64,000 nt of DNA from Heterotrichella gracilis (GCA_032358255.1 JAULBX010011099.1:558001-622000); one strand, 5' to 3'. Shown: positions 1 through 10,459, numbered from the stretch's first letter. Notes: generated by a model not told the origin, from the letters alone. Numbers and translations are program-made.

Positions 1-1488
1 AATTTCATCCACTATACCTCTGGTGACGCTTGCAGGGGTATACCCTTGAATGAGATGGTTCAGTTTTGTTAAATCAAATTTTCCGAATCCGCCTTTAAAA
101 CTAAATTGAGGTTTTACATAACTAAAATTCAGTGTAGCATAAAACCGAACTTTGTTGTCAATATAGGCATCGGCTTTCATGACCATTGGTTTGTCTTTTC
201 TGAGATTGGTGATGTTTTCAAGCGTGGCGTTTCCACGGGTTAAACTCACCTTGGCATAGGTGCTGTCGGGTTTACGTTCGGTATTGTATAGTGTAAGGTT
301 TGATGCTTTTATTCGCTTTATTAAAAGAGGGATTGGAATTTTTGGAATGTCCTGTCCAAAATATTCCGGAAAACGTTTTGTATCCAGAGGTTTTAATTTA
401 TCCTTAAACACAGTTGCAGTTACACTGTCTAGCGTTATTAAACCAATGTATATTTTATTGTAATAAATGAGCGAATCAAAATCCAACTGACTAATGTTTA
501 AGGTTCCTAATGAACCGGAGGCATTCACTTTTTGGTACTTAAATTTCTTTTGTATAGCTGCATCACTGATATTCGGTTTGAAAAGGATGTTTTTAAGTTT
601 TAAGGAGCTGTCTTTATAATTAATATTTAAAGAACCGAGGGAAATGTGGTTGAGGCTGTCGGCTGTTTGAATATCAAGTCCGGTCAATTCAGTTTTAAAA
701 TCCTTAAAATGATACATCAGTGTGTCAATGGTTTTAGTTAAGTGTAAAGAATCAACGCCAATAGAAAATGATTTGAATAAAATATGTTTGAGCGGCATAT
801 TTTTTGTGTTGGCAAAAGATTCGCCTATGGTAAGGGCCAACTTATTACACGATAACAAATCTTTGGCTGTTTGCTGATCCAAATGAAGGTCATTTAGGGT
901 GATGGAAAAATCATGTATTTCGAATTCACTTTCTTTTGCTGAATTTATGCCATGAAAAGAAGCGTTTAGAAGTTGAAATTGATTTAAATGAAAGCCAACA
1001 ATGGCGCGTTTTTTAGCTTGTGTGTGCCCTGCTTTTGTAGAATCCTTGTAAGGAAAAAAAATATGTTTTTCTCCATTTAGAAAAAGATCAATGTCCGGAT
1101 TTGTAATGGTAATTTCTTCTAGTTCGAGTGTACCTTCTTTTAACAGGGCATATAGATCTACTTTTTCTAAGTTAAGTTTCTCGGTACGAAGAACGAACGA
1201 ACTGTTGATGTAAGGGTAATTTTGTAAGGGTGTTTTGCGCGGTTCTAGCAGCACGTTGTTTACACGGATGCTCCCTTGTAATATATTGACCCGAAGTTTT
1301 TCAAATTTTAGTTCATACACATCTGAAATGATGTTTGAATTAAATGTTCGCAAAAGGGCTTCAGAAAGCAGACGATTAAAATTGGAATAGACAAAAAAGC
1401 CGCCTCCCCCCAGCAGTGTCAATAAAACAAGCCAAATAATCAGTTTTGTAGGTCGTTTCTTTTTAACGGGGAGATCCTTTTCTGTCAT
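1..1488 (-). CDS. AsmA-like/DUF748-type large membrane-anchored protein (3' end outside window)
   Basis: The frame is open from an ATG at 1488 to the left edge, at least 496 residues, with no stop inside the window. The product starts with a short charged cytoplasmic stretch (MTEKDLPVKKKRPTK), then one hydrophobic helix at about residues 16-34. A long, mostly beta-type region rich in N, S, L and K follows, with many short alternating strands, as in AsmA/TamB-like proteins that bridge inner and outer membranes. The family match rests on architecture (N-terminal anchor plus very long repetitive periplasmic part), not on a catalytic motif. Known AsmA-like proteins take part in lipid transport or outer-membrane assembly; that role here is inference. 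The sulfatase gene upstream on the same strand is separated from it by a terminator. Confidence 0.65.
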   Translation of the reverse strand, partial: MTEKDLPVKKKRPTKLIIWLVLLTLLGGGGFFVYSNFNRLLSEALLRTFNSNIISDVYELKFEKLRVNILQGSIRVNNVLLEPRKTPLQNYPYINSSFVLRTEKLNLEKVDLYALLKEGTLELEEITITNPDIDLFLNGEKHIFFPYKDSTKAGHTQAKKRAIVGFHLNQFQLLNASFHGINSAKESEFEIHDFSITLNDLHLDQQTAKDLLSCNKLALTIGESFANTKNMPLKHILFKSFSIGVDSLHLTKTIDTLMYHFKDFKTELTGLDIQTADSLNHISLGSLNINYKDSSLKLKNILFKPNISDAAIQKKFKYQKVNASGSLGTLNISQLDFDSLIYYNKIYIGLITLDSVTATVFKDKLKPLDTKRFPEYFGQDIPKIPIPLLIKRIKASNLTLYNTERKPDSTYAKVSLTRGNATLENITNLRKDKPMVMKADAYIDNKVRFYATLNFSYVKPQFSFKGGFGKFDLTKLNHLIQGYTPASVTRGIVDEI

Positions 1489-1494
1489 TAGTTT

Positions 1495-1553
1495 TAAAAA
1501 TAAAAAAAGAGTGAAGAAATTTAAAGTGCTTTAAAATTAAATTCTTCACTCTT
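1495..1553 (-). terminator. Intrinsic terminator of the sulfatase gene
   Basis: The arms AGAGTGAAGAA (1508-1518) and TTCTTCACTCT (1542-1552) pair perfectly. Read on the minus strand the hairpin is followed by a run of T with one A. It lies just after the sulfatase stop and before the AsmA-like gene, so the two are probably separate transcripts. Confidence 0.8.
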
Positions 1554-1587
1554 GCCTTAAATGGTTTGTTAGTTGTTTAAACTTAAA

Positions 1588-3960
1588 TCATTTCCTGGTT
1601 TCTACCGTTACTTTCTTAATTTTTCCGTTAAATTTTGCATTGCCGCCGTAATCAGCTACCATGGTACCATCATCAATTCCAACATCCGCGAGATCATCCA
1701 CGGAAAAAATTCCGGGCTGTGTTTTTTCCAATCGACCTTCGGCAATCTTAGTACCGTTAGCGGTGATGGTTCCAACACCACCTTTACCTTGTCCACCACC
1801 ATCATACTTAAAGTCGTATACCAGTGTGTATTTACCGGGCTGAAGGGCTTTTGTAGCGGCAATTGAATTCGATTGTAATCCAAGGTAGTTATAAGTGAAA
1901 GTAGGCTTACCATTTTTAATATAAAAAGATAGACCGCCAAATCTTCCTCCCTGACAAATAATTACACCGTTTCCATTCGCGCCAATTTCAACATCGGCCG
2001 TCATGGTATAGGCAGTACTTCTTAAATCAGCAAAAACGTCAACAGCCATACCTTTCATCCCATCATAATAATTAAACTTATTTCTTCCTTCAGTAATGGA
2101 AGGTCTGCCCATAACGCTTGCGATCATACGTTCAAAAGTGCGATCGTCCAAAGGCAACACATGAAATTTTTCTGCTTCTTTCATGAACAAGTCTTGCATG
2201 GATTTTAATTTATCCGGATTTTTAGCAGCCAAATCATTTGTTAAGCTAAAATCCTCATTGGTATTGTAAAGATTCCATTTATCTTCTTCTAAACTGTTAT
2301 ATGGTTTCCCTAAGTAAGGTGCCTTATGTATGGTTCTTGCATACCAACCATCTTGATAGATCGCACGATTACCAAACATTTCAAAATATTGTACAGTGTG
2401 TTTTTCAGGAGCCGTTTTGTCGTTAAAAGAATACACGAGGCTGGTTCCTTCAATAGGGTCTTGAGTAATTCCATTTACTGTTTTAGGAGCAGGAATACCG
2501 CTTGCTTCGTAAATAGTTGGTGCAATATCAATCACATGTCCAAACTGAGATCTGATCTCTCCTTTAGCTTTAATTCCATTCGGCCAGTGAATGATCATAC
2601 CATTGCGGGTACCACCAAAATCTGAAGCCATTTGTTTGGTCCAGGCGAAGGGACAATCTGTTGCCACTGCCCAGCCTGCTGACATATGCGGATAAGTGCT
2701 TGAAGAACCCCATTCATTATAGTGCTTCAACATATCCTCTACTTTTTCAGGCACCTGATTAAAATAGGTCATTTCACTGAACATGCCGTTCATTTGACCT
2801 TCGGCACTTGAGCCATTATCTCCGGCAATAAATACAATGAGTGTATTATCTAATTCGCCCATTTCTTCTATGGCTGAGATCAATCTTCCAATTTCATAAT
2901 CGGTATGTTCTGCAAATCCGGCATAGGCTTCCATTTGACGAGAGAATAACTTTTTCTCATCTGCACTCAACTTATCCCAATCTTTTATTTCGGCAGGTTT
3001 AGGAGCGAGTTGCGTGTTTTCGGGGATGACCCCCATTTTTTTCTGACGGGCAAGAATTTCTTCTCTTAAGGCATCCCATCCTTTATCAAATTTACCCTTG
3101 TATTTGTCTATGTATTCTTTAGGCGCATGGTGCGGGGCATGAGTTGCTCCGGGGGCGTAATACATAAAAAAGGGTTTATCGGGCTGTAAGGATTGTTGTG
3201 AATTAACCCAGGCAATGGCCTGATCGGTCATGTCGGTTGTAAAATGGTAATTGGGATCTTTAGGAGTTTCAATCATGGTCACGCCATCATAAATGAGAGG
3301 AGCCCATTGATTGGTTTCACCACCTAAAAAGCCGTAGAATTTTTCAAAACCTTGTCTGGTCGGCCAACGATCTTGCGGACCGTTATTAGAAAGTTCCCAA
3401 GGTGGTACTTCGTGACATTTTCCAAACTGCGAGGTATTATAACCGTTTTGTCTTAGCACTTCAGCCATAGAGGTAATACTTTGAGGTCTAACAGCGTTGT
3501 AGCCCGGAAAGGTACTTGCTAACTCGGTGATCACACCCATGTTATTCGAATGGTGGTTATAGCCTGAGAGCAGTGCCATTCGGGTTGGGGCGCACAAGGC
3601 GGTAGTGTGAAAACGGTTATATTTTAGTCCGTTGTTGGCTAATTTATCCATGTTTGGCATGGCTACCGAACCGCCAAAAGCTTCTGAAACGCCAAAGCCC
3701 ATGTCATCGATCAGCACCACTACCACATTCGGCGCTCCTTTAGGCGCTTTTACTTCAAAACGTTTTGGTGCAGAGGCATCTCTTACATTGAGTTCTTTGT
3801 AGTTTGGCCGAGTTGGTTCTTTAATAGGGAGTGAGGTTCTGTCTATTTCCATTTCTGCAGAAGCTACCTGACCTTCCGTTGTTTTTTCTTCGCTGTTTTT
3901 TGGAGAACAAGCGTTTAAGATGGTGAGTCCTAATGAAAAATAAAAAATTTTTTTTAGCAT
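1588..3960 (-). CDS. Lipoprotein arylsulfatase (sulfatase family, formylglycine type)
   Basis: A 790-residue sulfatase that should hydrolyse sulfate esters outside the inner membrane. The N-terminus is a lipoprotein signal (lipobox LNAC, acylated Cys18). The metal-binding pair DD is at residues 85-86 in the stretch VVVLIDDMGFG. The formylglycine motif CAPTR (C123) is intact, so a maturase (FGE or anSME) is needed; none is in the window. The NHHSNNMG segment after the active site is typical of the Pseudomonas PAS-like branch of arylsulfatases. The last 200 residues form a beta-rich C-terminal domain. Length fits large PAS-like sulfatases. It has its own promoter (3999-4029) and terminator, so it is probably monocistronic. 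Substrate (aryl or polysaccharide sulfate) cannot be told from sequence. Confidence 0.93.
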   Translation of the reverse strand: MLKKIFYFSLGLTILNACSPKNSEEKTTEGQVASAEMEIDRTSLPIKEPTRPNYKELNVRDASAPKRFEVKAPKGAPNVVVVLIDDMGFGVSEAFGGSVAMPNMDKLANNGLKYNRFHTTALCAPTRMALLSGYNHHSNNMGVITELASTFPGYNAVRPQSITSMAEVLRQNGYNTSQFGKCHEVPPWELSNNGPQDRWPTRQGFEKFYGFLGGETNQWAPLIYDGVTMIETPKDPNYHFTTDMTDQAIAWVNSQQSLQPDKPFFMYYAPGATHAPHHAPKEYIDKYKGKFDKGWDALREEILARQKKMGVIPENTQLAPKPAEIKDWDKLSADEKKLFSRQMEAYAGFAEHTDYEIGRLISAIEEMGELDNTLIVFIAGDNGSSAEGQMNGMFSEMTYFNQVPEKVEDMLKHYNEWGSSSTYPHMSAGWAVATDCPFAWTKQMASDFGGTRNGMIIHWPNGIKAKGEIRSQFGHVIDIAPTIYEASGIPAPKTVNGITQDPIEGTSLVYSFNDKTAPEKHTVQYFEMFGNRAIYQDGWYARTIHKAPYLGKPYNSLEEDKWNLYNTNEDFSLTNDLAAKNPDKLKSMQDLFMKEAEKFHVLPLDDRTFERMIASVMGRPSITEGRNKFNYYDGMKGMAVDVFADLRSTAYTMTADVEIGANGNGVIICQGGRFGGLSFYIKNGKPTFTYNYLGLQSNSIAATKALQPGKYTLVYDFKYDGGGQGKGGVGTITANGTKIAEGRLEKTQPGIFSVDDLADVGIDDGTMVADYGGNAKFNGKIKKVTVETRK

Positions 3961-3998
3961 AGGTATTAGGTTTTTAAATGGAGAAAAACTGAGTGATT

Positions 3999-4029
3999 CA
4001 AATATATTAGTTATTTCATATAATTCAAA
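3999..4029 (-). promoter_or_regulatory. Bacteroidota-type promoter of the sulfatase gene
   Basis: Read on the minus strand: TTTG (4026-4029), 19 nt, TATATTTG (3999-4006). This is an exact match to the Bacteroidota housekeeping -33/-7 consensus TTTG/TAnnTTTG. Transcription would start near 3993, about 33 nt before the sulfatase ATG at 3960. Confidence 0.8.
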
Positions 4030-4045
4030 AATAAAAAAGCCTCAC

Positions 4046-5440
4046 TCATTCGCTTTTTTCTGCCGTCTTAATTCGTCCACTTTTCATTGCTTTTTGAAGC
4101 AAGGCATAATCTTTTTCTGTTTGATTGGCATAGGCGAAAGCGAATTTAACCATGGCATCATCTAATTCTTCGCTTTTGCCTAAGTAACCCGAAAGCATGG
4201 CAGCGTCACCCGATTTAGCATGAGCGAGAGCTGTTGCCCAGGCACAAATGGAGGTAAATTGTGGTATATTCTGTATTCTTATTTTTGTGGGATCAAATTC
4301 AAAACCTCCTTTCATGTCGCGCAGCTGCCTTACGTAAAAATGAATATTATCCACTTCACCCCAACCTAAAAAAATATCAGGAGCACCCTGAATTAACCGT
4401 TGACCTGCAACTACCCGTTGACCGTTATTTTTGTATGCTGATGTTTCCAAATAGCCCTCTAATACCGAAGGCTGTGCTTCTTTTAATTGCAGGAACAAAG
4501 GATCATTATTGTGGTTTCCTCTCAAAAAAATAACCCAGCAACGTGTGCCTACACTTCCTACGCCCACTACTTTTCTTGCCACATCTATAATTCGGTATTG
4601 TTTGAGCAGGAATTTTCGGTCATCTGCCAGGGAAGGCAGATACGATTGCAAAAATAGTTCAATTCCTTCTTCAATTGTTTTGCCGCTTTTTGTATGTGTT
4701 TCATGCACAATAAATGGCGCATCGTCTTTTAATCGAAATTTATCATCAACAATGTCGGTTAATTTACTCAACACCTGAAGGTGGGTACGTTCGCGCGCCT
4801 TCGCGGTAATTTTTTTTAAGCCCTCCTGGGCCGTGTTGCTGAGGGTTTCCATGATATCGGCTTCTTTGATTGTAGAATACCAAAGCTCCATATTTCCCAT
4901 CTCAGCATATTGTCTCATTCGTTTACGATAAGAAGCAACCGCAGATCTTACCGATTCTTCGCACAAATTTTTATCTGCCCCTAAAAACCGTCCGCTGGCG
5001 ACTATACTGGCTACTAATCTTTTTAGATCCCATTCCCAGGGACCGGGTAATGTTTCATCAAAATCGTTGATGCCAAATACTAAATTACGCTCGGCAGAAG
5101 CGAAGACGCCGAAGTTAGCCACATGCAAGTCACCACAGGTTTGCACGTTTATTCCTGTTGTTTGACTGTTCGCAAGATCGCCAGCCATAATAGCTGCAGC
5201 CCCTCTTAAAAAAGCAAAGGGAGAAGCCAACATGCGTGAATGACGAATAGGCACTAAATCCGGTAAACGTGTTTTTGCTTGCTTCTCTAAAATGGATATG
5301 GGATCGGCTCTCTTTGAGGAAGGTTTATAATCACCCATCTTTAAACGTGGGAATTTTGCTCGCAGAGCTTTGCCTTTCTCCATGCGTTCTTCAATGGAAA
5401 TGGTTTTTGACTGAAAATGTTCCAGAAGTTTTTTTGACAT
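4046..5440 (-). CDS. DUF2252 family protein
   Basis: A 464-residue soluble protein that matches the DUF2252 family. The key blocks are visible: GDLHVANFG near residue 145 and the NDFDET segment about 25 residues later. Both resemble the catalytic and metal loops of aminoglycoside phosphotransferase/kinase-like folds. No signal peptide or membrane segment is seen, so it is probably cytoplasmic. Biochemical function of the family is not established; small-molecule phosphorylation is an inference from the fold. It lies alone between the sulfatase promoter and a 211-nt spacer. No clear promoter was recognised upstream. Confidence 0.85.
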   Translation of the reverse strand: MSKKLLEHFQSKTISIEERMEKGKALRAKFPRLKMGDYKPSSKRADPISILEKQAKTRLPDLVPIRHSRMLASPFAFLRGAAAIMAGDLANSQTTGINVQTCGDLHVANFGVFASAERNLVFGINDFDETLPGPWEWDLKRLVASIVASGRFLGADKNLCEESVRSAVASYRKRMRQYAEMGNMELWYSTIKEADIMETLSNTAQEGLKKITAKARERTHLQVLSKLTDIVDDKFRLKDDAPFIVHETHTKSGKTIEEGIELFLQSYLPSLADDRKFLLKQYRIIDVARKVVGVGSVGTRCWVIFLRGNHNNDPLFLQLKEAQPSVLEGYLETSAYKNNGQRVVAGQRLIQGAPDIFLGWGEVDNIHFYVRQLRDMKGGFEFDPTKIRIQNIPQFTSICAWATALAHAKSGDAAMLSGYLGKSEELDDAMVKFAFAYANQTEKDYALLQKAMKSGRIKTAEKSE

Positions 5441-5651
5441 TTTTAAATAGGTTTGAATTATGGACTAAAGAAAAGGAGAATAAGTAAAAGTTCAAATGAT
5501 AATTGTCAGTACTATTAAAATGAGAGATCCCTTTCTTTAGCGCCACTTTGCGGTTTAAGTTCAAATTTATTATTCGTTTATTTTCATGTATTATGTCTTT
5601 GCAATAATAGGGCGTTAATAGATGAAATAAACTTTTAAACGGCTGAGACTT
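5441..5651. other. Spacer without gene
   Basis: AT-rich spacer between the MscS stop and the DUF2252 start, both minus strand. I see no open frame, tRNA or convincing terminator in it. Confidence 0.5.
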
Positions 5652-8135
5652 TTATTTTTGTGATTCGTCGTTATCTTTTTTAGGAATTTCTTTGATATAA
5701 ACATCCTGTTGCGGAAATGGAATTTGAATTCCTTGTTCTCTAAAAGCAGAGTCAATACTTAAAATGACTTCACTCTTGGCAACCAACCAGTTATTGATAT
5801 CGGACCAAAACAATAAACGAAAATCAATTGAACTCGAATTAAATTCATTTAAAAAAACAGATGGCGCAGGATTTTTTTCGATGGTATTATTTGAATGTAA
5901 TATTTCTTCCAATAGCTGTTTGGCTTTACTAAGTTCAGTTCCATATTTCACGCCAACAATCAGTTCAACGCGTCTGTGATTATTACTTAAAGTCCAATTA
6001 ATAAGTTGTTGACTAATGAGGTCATTGTTAGGAATAATGATCTCTGCGCCATCTAAGCTTACCATTTTTGAACTGCGGATGCCTATTTCTTTAATACGTC
6101 CGGTTTTGCCAACAACTTCAATTTGATCGCCAATCTCAATCGGGCGTTCAAACGCAAGAATGACCCCACTGATCAAATTCCCAAAAATACCTTGTAATCC
6201 AAAGCCAATTCCAATTCCTAAAGAGCCTAAAATAATGGTTAATCGGTCCATTGGAATTCCGCTTGCAGCGAATGCCAGAATGGTTCCGGCCATAATTATG
6301 GCGAGTCTAAAGAGCAATAAAAAATTACCAATGCCGCCTTTTTTTTGAATTGGACCTCCAATAAAATTGTTAGAGCTTCCGGCAATTAATGAAATAAGTT
6401 TTGAAAGAAAAGCAGAACTTAGAATAATGGTGATAAAAACAAGAACACTTTCGAAGCTGAAAGTATATTGGCCTAAGGTTCTATTGGCAATGATAATTTC
6501 ATAGAATTGTTCGCTTACAATAAAATATAAATAGAAGTTTCTAAGAAAAAGAACGAACCATATGAGTATCATCAAACTTTTAAGCAGCCAAGGTTTTGAA
6601 TCATTCAGTGATTTTAACTGTATAAAAATATTCTTAGAGTCTTGTGATCTTAATAATTGTGAATAAAGGTTTAAGGCATTTAAACAAATGTTATAAGCAG
6701 CATAAATGAAAAGTCCGGCAATGATCTCTGAGTAACCCGTTGTTAAAAGGATCTTACTAAAGTTATATCTCCCTAAGAGAAGCGCAATGAATGAACCACT
6801 TTCGAGAACTAAAAACAACTGAAGTGAAAGTCTAATAAAAATAAATCTTGAATAGATTCCTTTGTTACGTTTAATAAAAAAAAGAGCCAGGGTGATGCTT
6901 GAGATAGAGGCAATAAAGATGAAGAGGATCTCAGGAAAAGAAGGGTCAAGTAAAAAATTATTTAATATGACCAGGATATAAATTAAAAAAATGGACAGAT
7001 GAAGTTTTGACCGGTGAAAGGTTTTACCGGGGTCTTGAATCACTAATAAAATGAAGGAAAGGCTGATCCAAAGTATCGCAGAAATAATAAAAGGTAAATA
7101 GCCTAATAATAATTGGTCAATTGTTAAATTTACAAGTAAGGCCGATAATAGCGGATGTTTATAAGGTTCAGTTTCCCTTTCTGCATTAAAGCCTTCATTT
7201 GTGGATAATATTCGTTTACGTAATTTAAAAAAGGAATAGTAGGTGAATAAAAACAGCAAGGCGAGTAGAATTAACTTACCACTATGATTTTCAATAAAAA
7301 ACAGAAATACATAAAAGGCTTTTAAAGCTGAAAAAGAAATAGTTTCATTAATGGGTTTATAAGATTTGGAGTTTGAGGTGAAAATAGCGATGTCTTTTTT
7401 TAGAATGGTAGTCGTTAAGTTATCCTGATAATTTTCTATCTTTTGAATATCAAAATGGATAGCATCATTTAAGGAGGAAACTCTTTTATCAATGCTATTT
7501 AATCCTTCAATGGTTTTGTTTAACAAATTATCAATAGGAGAGAGGTCATTTAAGACGGATTCGAAGCTTTTTTCATATTGGATGTATAAAAGCGTGTCAG
7601 AAGGTAATAAATACAATACGCTGTCAGCGGCTAATGAATCTAAGGCTTTTCTTCGGCCGGCAACATTCGTTTGAAAGTTAAGCAGGGTTTTATTTATCGT
7701 TTGAAGTTTTTTTGAAATTTCTTTAAGCAGCAACTTGGTTGTTGCAAGATTTCTGGCGGATAAAAAATTGTTTTTTGAGTTAAAAACATCTGCAGTAGCA
7801 ACCAAATAAAGATCTTCGAGATAAGGAAGTCGTTCGGTTATACTCGTGGTGTCAACTACCTTATGAAGATAGTCTTCAGTCTCTTTTGCTTTTTTGTAAA
7901 GAAAGCTTACTTTTTCTTTTTGCTGCGCTGCTTTTTGTTTATCGCTGAATGCGCGTTTATTTGATTCAAAGCTAACCTTGGTAGAGCGTCTTATTTTTTC
8001 GGTTGGACTTAATTTTAAATTTGAATCAGCTAACTCAGCCATCTTCTTTTTAACTTGTCCAAAAGAAACGCTGCTAATTAACCAAACCAATAAAAGTGCT
8101 TTTCTATATGGTCGCAATAGGTTTAAGATTTTCAT
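5652..8135 (-). CDS. MscS family mechanosensitive ion channel, large form
   Basis: An 827-residue channel protein, much longer than E. coli MscS (286 residues) and close to the MscK/YbdG-like large forms. A signal peptide (cut near SVSFGQ) is followed by about 230 residues of periplasmic helical, coiled-coil-like sequence. Many hydrophobic helices span roughly residues 265-620. The MscS core follows: a glycine-rich pore helix (GFGLQGIFGNLISGVIL), then the beta domain with the hallmark FERPIEIGDQIEV and the IIPNNDLISQ loop. It should open on membrane tension and release osmolytes after hypo-osmotic shock. The neighbouring minus-strand cytochrome gene ends 78 nt upstream; whether they share a transcript is not clear. 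Confidence 0.93.
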   Translation of the reverse strand: MKILNLLRPYRKALLLVWLISSVSFGQVKKKMAELADSNLKLSPTEKIRRSTKVSFESNKRAFSDKQKAAQQKEKVSFLYKKAKETEDYLHKVVDTTSITERLPYLEDLYLVATADVFNSKNNFLSARNLATTKLLLKEISKKLQTINKTLLNFQTNVAGRRKALDSLAADSVLYLLPSDTLLYIQYEKSFESVLNDLSPIDNLLNKTIEGLNSIDKRVSSLNDAIHFDIQKIENYQDNLTTTILKKDIAIFTSNSKSYKPINETISFSALKAFYVFLFFIENHSGKLILLALLFLFTYYSFFKLRKRILSTNEGFNAERETEPYKHPLLSALLVNLTIDQLLLGYLPFIISAILWISLSFILLVIQDPGKTFHRSKLHLSIFLIYILVILNNFLLDPSFPEILFIFIASISSITLALFFIKRNKGIYSRFIFIRLSLQLFLVLESGSFIALLLGRYNFSKILLTTGYSEIIAGLFIYAAYNICLNALNLYSQLLRSQDSKNIFIQLKSLNDSKPWLLKSLMILIWFVLFLRNFYLYFIVSEQFYEIIIANRTLGQYTFSFESVLVFITIILSSAFLSKLISLIAGSSNNFIGGPIQKKGGIGNFLLLFRLAIIMAGTILAFAASGIPMDRLTIILGSLGIGIGFGLQGIFGNLISGVILAFERPIEIGDQIEVVGKTGRIKEIGIRSSKMVSLDGAEIIIPNNDLISQQLINWTLSNNHRRVELIVGVKYGTELSKAKQLLEEILHSNNTIEKNPAPSVFLNEFNSSSIDFRLLFWSDINNWLVAKSEVILSIDSAFREQGIQIPFPQQDVYIKEIPKKDNDESQK

Positions 8136-8212
8136 GGTAGCCTTAAAGGTGATAATTTTACTCGAAATAACGAAGTGTTTTTATTAAAAGACTCTATTAA
8201 AATTAACCTATC

Positions 8213-10459
8213 TTAATTTATTCCTAATTGTTTATAAAGACCTTGAAATTCAGCATTATTTGGATCTAGTTGATAAAGTTTAACTCCGTATTGTTTTGCT
8301 TTTAAGGAATTACCTTGTTGTAAATAATAAAACGCAAGGGCGTAATTAAGTTTGATAGAATTAGGGTTAAGAGCATAACCTTTCATAAACACATTTTCGG
8401 CCTTTGACGATTGTTTGGTTTGTTGGAGCAAAAGACCATAGTTATAATAAACGTCACTATTTGTGCTATGCAGATCAAAGGCTTTCTTAAATTGAAGCAA
8501 GGCGGCTTCTTGATCGCCCATTTCATAGTATAACAAGGCTAAGTTATAAAAGCTGCGATCGTTCTTAGGGTCGCTTATACTTGCATCCTGCAACACCTTT
8601 AAGGCGGCTTTATTGTTACCTAAACTACTGTAACTGGCCGATAAATTAAAACGGGCATAATTCATCAAACTGTCTTTTTTTAATCCACGTAAGTAATGTG
8701 TAACGGCATTTTGATAATCTTTTTGCTGAAGGTAATAGTCGCCTACCATCACATTGCCAATGGCAAAATCTCTTTGATAATGTAAATAGTTTCTGTTTTC
8801 TGAATTAGCAGTTTGGTAAGCGCTTTTGTATTTAGTTGGAATTTTATCTTCTCCAATTCTGTGAAAAAGATCAGCTGCTGCTATTCTCACGGCTCTCACT
8901 TTATCGCTAAGGCAAATGGCAGCATTACTTGCCCAAAGTTCGGAAGGATAATTTTCAAGCATACGAAGTGCTTGAAAACGCAGTAAGGCTTTTTCATCCA
9001 ACAGGCATTTAAGTATAACACCTGCCGCATTTTGTGTAAGCATAGAGCCCAGGTAATTTACAGCTGTGGCTCTGGCAATTTCTGGCTGAGCAGTATCAGA
9101 AATTAAGTGAATTAGATGAGATTCGCTTTCGTTGCCTCTTATACTAGCGGGTAAAAGATCGTCTGAAAAGTGATACGAGCGTTTTGGGCCATACCATTTA
9201 TTAATGGCCGCTGATGCCCAGGCTGCTGATTTATTGGTGTGACAGGTATTACACGTATTAGGAGTTTTATAAATGAGTGATTGATCGGGACGCGGAATTC
9301 GAAAACTGTGATCACGGCGATGATCATTTCCCATATATGTTTTTTGAGGCATGTGGCAATTGACACATTGAGTGCTTTCTCCGGACCCTTTATGAAAATG
9401 ATGTTTCTCTGAATTGTATTCGGGTTTATGGCAACTCATACACATATCGTTTCCTTTTTTAAGGATTTTACCGGAATGTGGGTTATGACAGTCGCTGCAT
9501 TTTACGCCTTTATGAAACATTTTACTTTGGGCAAAAGATCCGTATTCATAATCTTCATCCATTATCTGACCATCGGCAAAATAATGCTCATTACTGATCA
9601 ACTCCGGAATAAGGTCATCCATTAATTCGTTAGAATGCATGGGTTCAGATGAAATGTCCGCCTTTCTCGCGTGACAAGGTGCGCAGGTGTTTAATTGTAA
9701 TTGATTGTTTTTTTCTTTCGCGTAGAACAAGGCAGAATTTTTTACGCGACTCCCTTTTTTATACGCCTCCGATTCAACATAGGCCACATGCTTGGCTCCG
9801 GCTCCATGGCAACTTTCACAACTGACATTGATTTCGCTGTAGCTGCTTTTGTAGGTATCACTTTCAAAATCATAATTCTTTTTAAAATTGGTGGAGTGAC
9901 ACGAAGCGCACATGGTGTTCCAGTTTTGGCTATTGCCGGTCCAATGTAGCCAATCTGATGGTTCAATTTTTTGTCCGGGATATTGATGAAACCATTTTTT
10001 ATCGCGGCTGTTCCAACTTGCTCTGGTAGATTGTAATCGTCCGCCTTCTGTTTCAACCAGGTATTGTTGCAAGGGGAAGGAACCAAACGTATATTTTAAC
10101 TTGTACTCTTTTGTAGAACCATCCATTTCTTCGGTGCGAAGAAAATAGCTTTGATCTTTTTTTGTAAAATGATTTGTAACACCATCTGAATTAAAATGAG
10201 CAGAATTAAAATTTCCTAACACACTGGAATCATTCATTTCTTGCATGGCGAGATAATGATCTGAAGATTGCCAGTCTTTGAATTCATTAAGATGACAGCT
10301 TTGACATTTGGCGGAACCTATATAGTAGTTGGAGTCTCTAATAATTTCATTCTGGATTAATGGTTTATCTGACTCTGTTGCACATCCTTGAAAAAAAAGG
10401 AGAGCTGATAGCACAGAAAGAACTATTAATGGAAGAATGATTTTTTTTGTATACCACAT
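8213..10459 (-). CDS. Octaheme cytochrome c lipoprotein with HEAT and TPR repeats
   Basis: A 748-residue lipoprotein (lipobox FFQGC, Cys26) with eight CXXCH heme c sites: CQSCH (residues 52-56), CASCH, CESCH, CAPCH, CSDCH, CMSCH, CVNCH and CNTCH, all within the first 410 residues. Next come a HEAT-like helical section (about 420-560) and a set of tetratricopeptide repeats to the C-terminus (about 580-748). The heme domain resembles the cytochrome c554/NrfA-related multiheme group. Proteins of this layout occur in many Bacteroidota and Planctomycetota, and their redox partners are unknown. It should sit on the periplasmic or outer face and carry electrons, with the TPRs docking a partner. A divergent sensor kinase starts 138 bp away, so that system may control it; this is inference from position only. 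Confidence 0.9.
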   Translation of the reverse strand: MWYTKKIILPLIVLSVLSALLFFQGCATESDKPLIQNEIIRDSNYYIGSAKCQSCHLNEFKDWQSSDHYLAMQEMNDSSVLGNFNSAHFNSDGVTNHFTKKDQSYFLRTEEMDGSTKEYKLKYTFGSFPLQQYLVETEGGRLQSTRASWNSRDKKWFHQYPGQKIEPSDWLHWTGNSQNWNTMCASCHSTNFKKNYDFESDTYKSSYSEINVSCESCHGAGAKHVAYVESEAYKKGSRVKNSALFYAKEKNNQLQLNTCAPCHARKADISSEPMHSNELMDDLIPELISNEHYFADGQIMDEDYEYGSFAQSKMFHKGVKCSDCHNPHSGKILKKGNDMCMSCHKPEYNSEKHHFHKGSGESTQCVNCHMPQKTYMGNDHRRDHSFRIPRPDQSLIYKTPNTCNTCHTNKSAAWASAAINKWYGPKRSYHFSDDLLPASIRGNESESHLIHLISDTAQPEIARATAVNYLGSMLTQNAAGVILKCLLDEKALLRFQALRMLENYPSELWASNAAICLSDKVRAVRIAAADLFHRIGEDKIPTKYKSAYQTANSENRNYLHYQRDFAIGNVMVGDYYLQQKDYQNAVTHYLRGLKKDSLMNYARFNLSASYSSLGNNKAALKVLQDASISDPKNDRSFYNLALLYYEMGDQEAALLQFKKAFDLHSTNSDVYYNYGLLLQQTKQSSKAENVFMKGYALNPNSIKLNYALAFYYLQQGNSLKAKQYGVKLYQLDPNNAEFQGLYKQLGIN

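Noticed and set aside
1573-1940. Overlapping plus- and minus-strand frames inside the sulfatase 3' end
   Set aside because: They are shadows of the sulfatase reading frame with no independent support.
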